Below are positions 62,909 through 64,000 of a stretch of 64,000 bases of DNA, one piece after another; position 1 is the stretch's first letter, and each line of letters begins with the position of its first letter. The notes under the pieces are model-generated. The model worked only from the letters and a program-made list of their open reading frames with translations. It did no database searches and was not told the origin of the DNA. The position numbers and the translations under genes are program-made. The stretch comes from Aliagarivorans marinus DSM 23064 (GTDB taxonomy: Bacteria > Pseudomonadota > Gammaproteobacteria > Enterobacterales > Celerinatantimonadaceae): positions 248,001 through 312,000 of the forward strand of contig NZ_AUBY01000008.1 in the NCBI RefSeq assembly GCF_000429485.1, written 5' to 3'.

Positions 62909-63808
62909 GTGACGACATTAAAAATCATTCGCAAAACAACATTGGTTGGCTCACTGGCCAACATCATGCTGGCCATTATGAAGATTGGCGCTGGCGTGGT
63001 ATCGGGCAGTCAGGCACTGGTCGCCGATGGTGTGCACAGCTTTTCTGATCTACTCACCGATTTGGCGGTGCTGGTTGGCGCGCAGTTCTGGACCCGCCCT
63101 GCCGATGATGACCACCCCTATGGCCATCAGCGCTATGAAACCTTAACCAATGTCGTGATTGGCGCGGTGCTGATTGTGGTGGCGCTAGGCATCGTCGGCG
63201 ACTCCATCGCCCGCATCGGTCAGGGCCAAGGCTCCTCCCCTTCTCACTTGGCTTTGCTGGCTGCGGTGCTGTCGATTGTCACCAAGGAAGTGCTGTATCG
63301 CTGGACCATGAAACACGCCAAGCAGATCCGCTCCTCGGCGCTCAGTGCCAACGCCTGGCACCATCGCTCGGATGCGTTTAGTTCCTTACCGGTACTGGTG
63401 TCGGTGCTGGCCGCCAATTTTGTCTCCAACGAGCTCTATCTGGACCAGATCGCAGCGATTGTGGTGGCGGTGATGATTATTAAAAGTGCGGTGGAGATCG
63501 TCTGGCCATCGCTTACCGAAATCCTTGAGCAAAGCGCCGGCGAGCATGTGATTGAACATATCCATGAACTGGCGGCTAAGCACGATGATATTCGCGAGAT
63601 CCACGCCCTACGTACCCGCCGCATTGGTGGCCAGATCTTCGTCGACTTCCATCTCTTGGTGGATGCACATTTGTCCATTCAAGCCGCTCACGATATCTCT
63701 GAGGGCTTTAACAAAGAGGTGCTACGCGAGGTTGAAGAGGTGAGCGATGTGATGATTCATATCGAGCCATTTAACGAGTGTGAAAGCCTGACAGAATGGG
63801 CCAAGTGA
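62909..63808 (+). CDS. Cation diffusion facilitator family transporter
   Basis: A 299-residue inner-membrane metal/proton antiporter with six hydrophobic segments and a cytoplasmic C-terminal domain. CDF motifs are present: SQALVADGVHSFSDLLTD on helix 2 and ANAWHHRSDAFSS on helix 5 (HxxxD site), plus DDDHPYGHQRYE. The metal site fits Zn, Fe or Mn export. The start is probably GTG 62909 behind AGGGGG, although spacing is short; a TTG six codons earlier is possible. The acetyltransferase downstream is 44 bp away on the same strand. Confidence 0.9.
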   Translation: MTTLKIIRKTTLVGSLANIMLAIMKIGAGVVSGSQALVADGVHSFSDLLTDLAVLVGAQFWTRPADDDHPYGHQRYETLTNVVIGAVLIVVALGIVGDSIARIGQGQGSSPSHLALLAAVLSIVTKEVLYRWTMKHAKQIRSSALSANAWHHRSDAFSSLPVLVSVLAANFVSNELYLDQIAAIVVAVMIIKSAVEIVWPSLTEILEQSAGEHVIEHIHELAAKHDDIREIHALRTRRIGGQIFVDFHLLVDAHLSIQAAHDISEGFNKEVLREVEEVSDVMIHIEPFNECESLTEWAK

Positions 63809-63852
63809 GCGGATTAAACGCTCAGACGAAACAAGCAAACTAAGGACAAAAC

Positions 63853-64000
63853 ATGGCAGCCCTTCGCGAAATGGAGATTGCGGACTACCCGGAGGTTATC
63901 CAGCTATGGTCGACCACCGAAGCTATGCAACTGCGCGATGCCGACTCTTACGAGAGCATTGCCCGCTACCTCAAGCGCAACCCCGGTCTAAGCTTTGTTG
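63853..64000 (+). CDS. GNAT family N-acetyltransferase (3' truncated)
   Basis: ATG 63853 follows an AAGGACA site and the frame stays open to the window edge (49 codons). The sequence LRDADSYESIARYLKRNPG followed by LSFV is typical of the N-terminal substrate-binding half of small GNAT acetyltransferases. The catalytic acetyl-CoA loop lies outside the window. Possibly in an operon with the cation transporter. Confidence 0.75.
   Translation, partial: MAALREMEIADYPEVIQLWSTTEAMQLRDADSYESIARYLKRNPGLSFV

Overview
The window looks like chromosome from a marine, heterotrophic gammaproteobacterium of the Shewanella/Ferrimonas/Vibrio/Aeromonas sort. This is an inference from content: a YcbX-type MOSC protein, an MSHA-like prepilin, a DcuA/B-type carrier, glutathione-dependent formaldehyde detoxification, a TonB2/TtpC-type energy-transducing operon and many exported glycan- or phosphate-acquisition proteins. 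Most genes are moderately GC-rich. Two stretches, about 26.3-30.3 kb and 49.2-50.7 kb, are visibly AT-richer and carry defence-type genes.

Layout. 0-6 kb: a MOSC/ferredoxin-reductase/ferredoxin fusion cut by the left edge, glyoxalase I, a GH13 amylase lipoprotein, a DUF805 protein, ferritin and a prepilin. 6-14 kb (mostly minus): a 994-residue glycan-binding lipoprotein, formaldehyde detoxification (fghA-frmA), a GH16 beta-glucanase lipoprotein, a short terminated transcript with a 29-codon ORF, and an acetyltransferase. 14-25 kb: a C4-dicarboxylate carrier, a FIST sensor protein, a probable Pho regulon cluster (exported Mn-type pyrophosphatase, exported ParB-like protein, small exported protein, lipoprotein phosphoesterase; three Pho-box-like sites), a mutarotase-like protein and a LysE/AraC pair. 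26.3-30.3 kb: a two-gene Hachiman (hamA-hamB) antiphage system.

31.2-32.1 kb holds the most unusual structure: two tandem short leader ORFs, each followed by a hairpin and an intrinsic terminator, directly upstream of tRNA-Arg(UCU) and tRNA-Ser(GCU). Both leader ORFs are rich in AGA/AGG and AGU codons, which are the codons those two tRNAs read. In both, the first hairpin can pair instead with the terminator loop. This looks like attenuation of a tRNA operon by its own cognate codons; I know of no described example.

32-45 kb (minus): a soluble PAS chemoreceptor, then a TonB2-type operon (DUF3450, TtpC-like, ExbB, ExbD, TonB, TPR protein) next to a hydroxamate-type siderophore operon (receptor, FhuF-like reductase, FhuC/D/B-like ABC importer), each with a Fur-box-like site. 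45-53 kb: AraC and LysR regulators, an aldo/keto reductase, a DUF1349 protein, an AT-rich two-gene cassette (NDT/TIR-like protein plus PD-(D/E)XK nuclease-like protein) that abuts a truncated monooxygenase gene, a DUF2200 protein and a GST/LysR pair. 53.7-59.3 kb: a NosFY/DUF3526-type ABC operon converging on a Fur-box TonB receptor. 59.6-64 kb: an exported protein, an orphan regulator with a degenerate receiver, a ferric-reductase-like flavocytochrome, a cation diffusion facilitator, and an acetyltransferase cut by the right edge.
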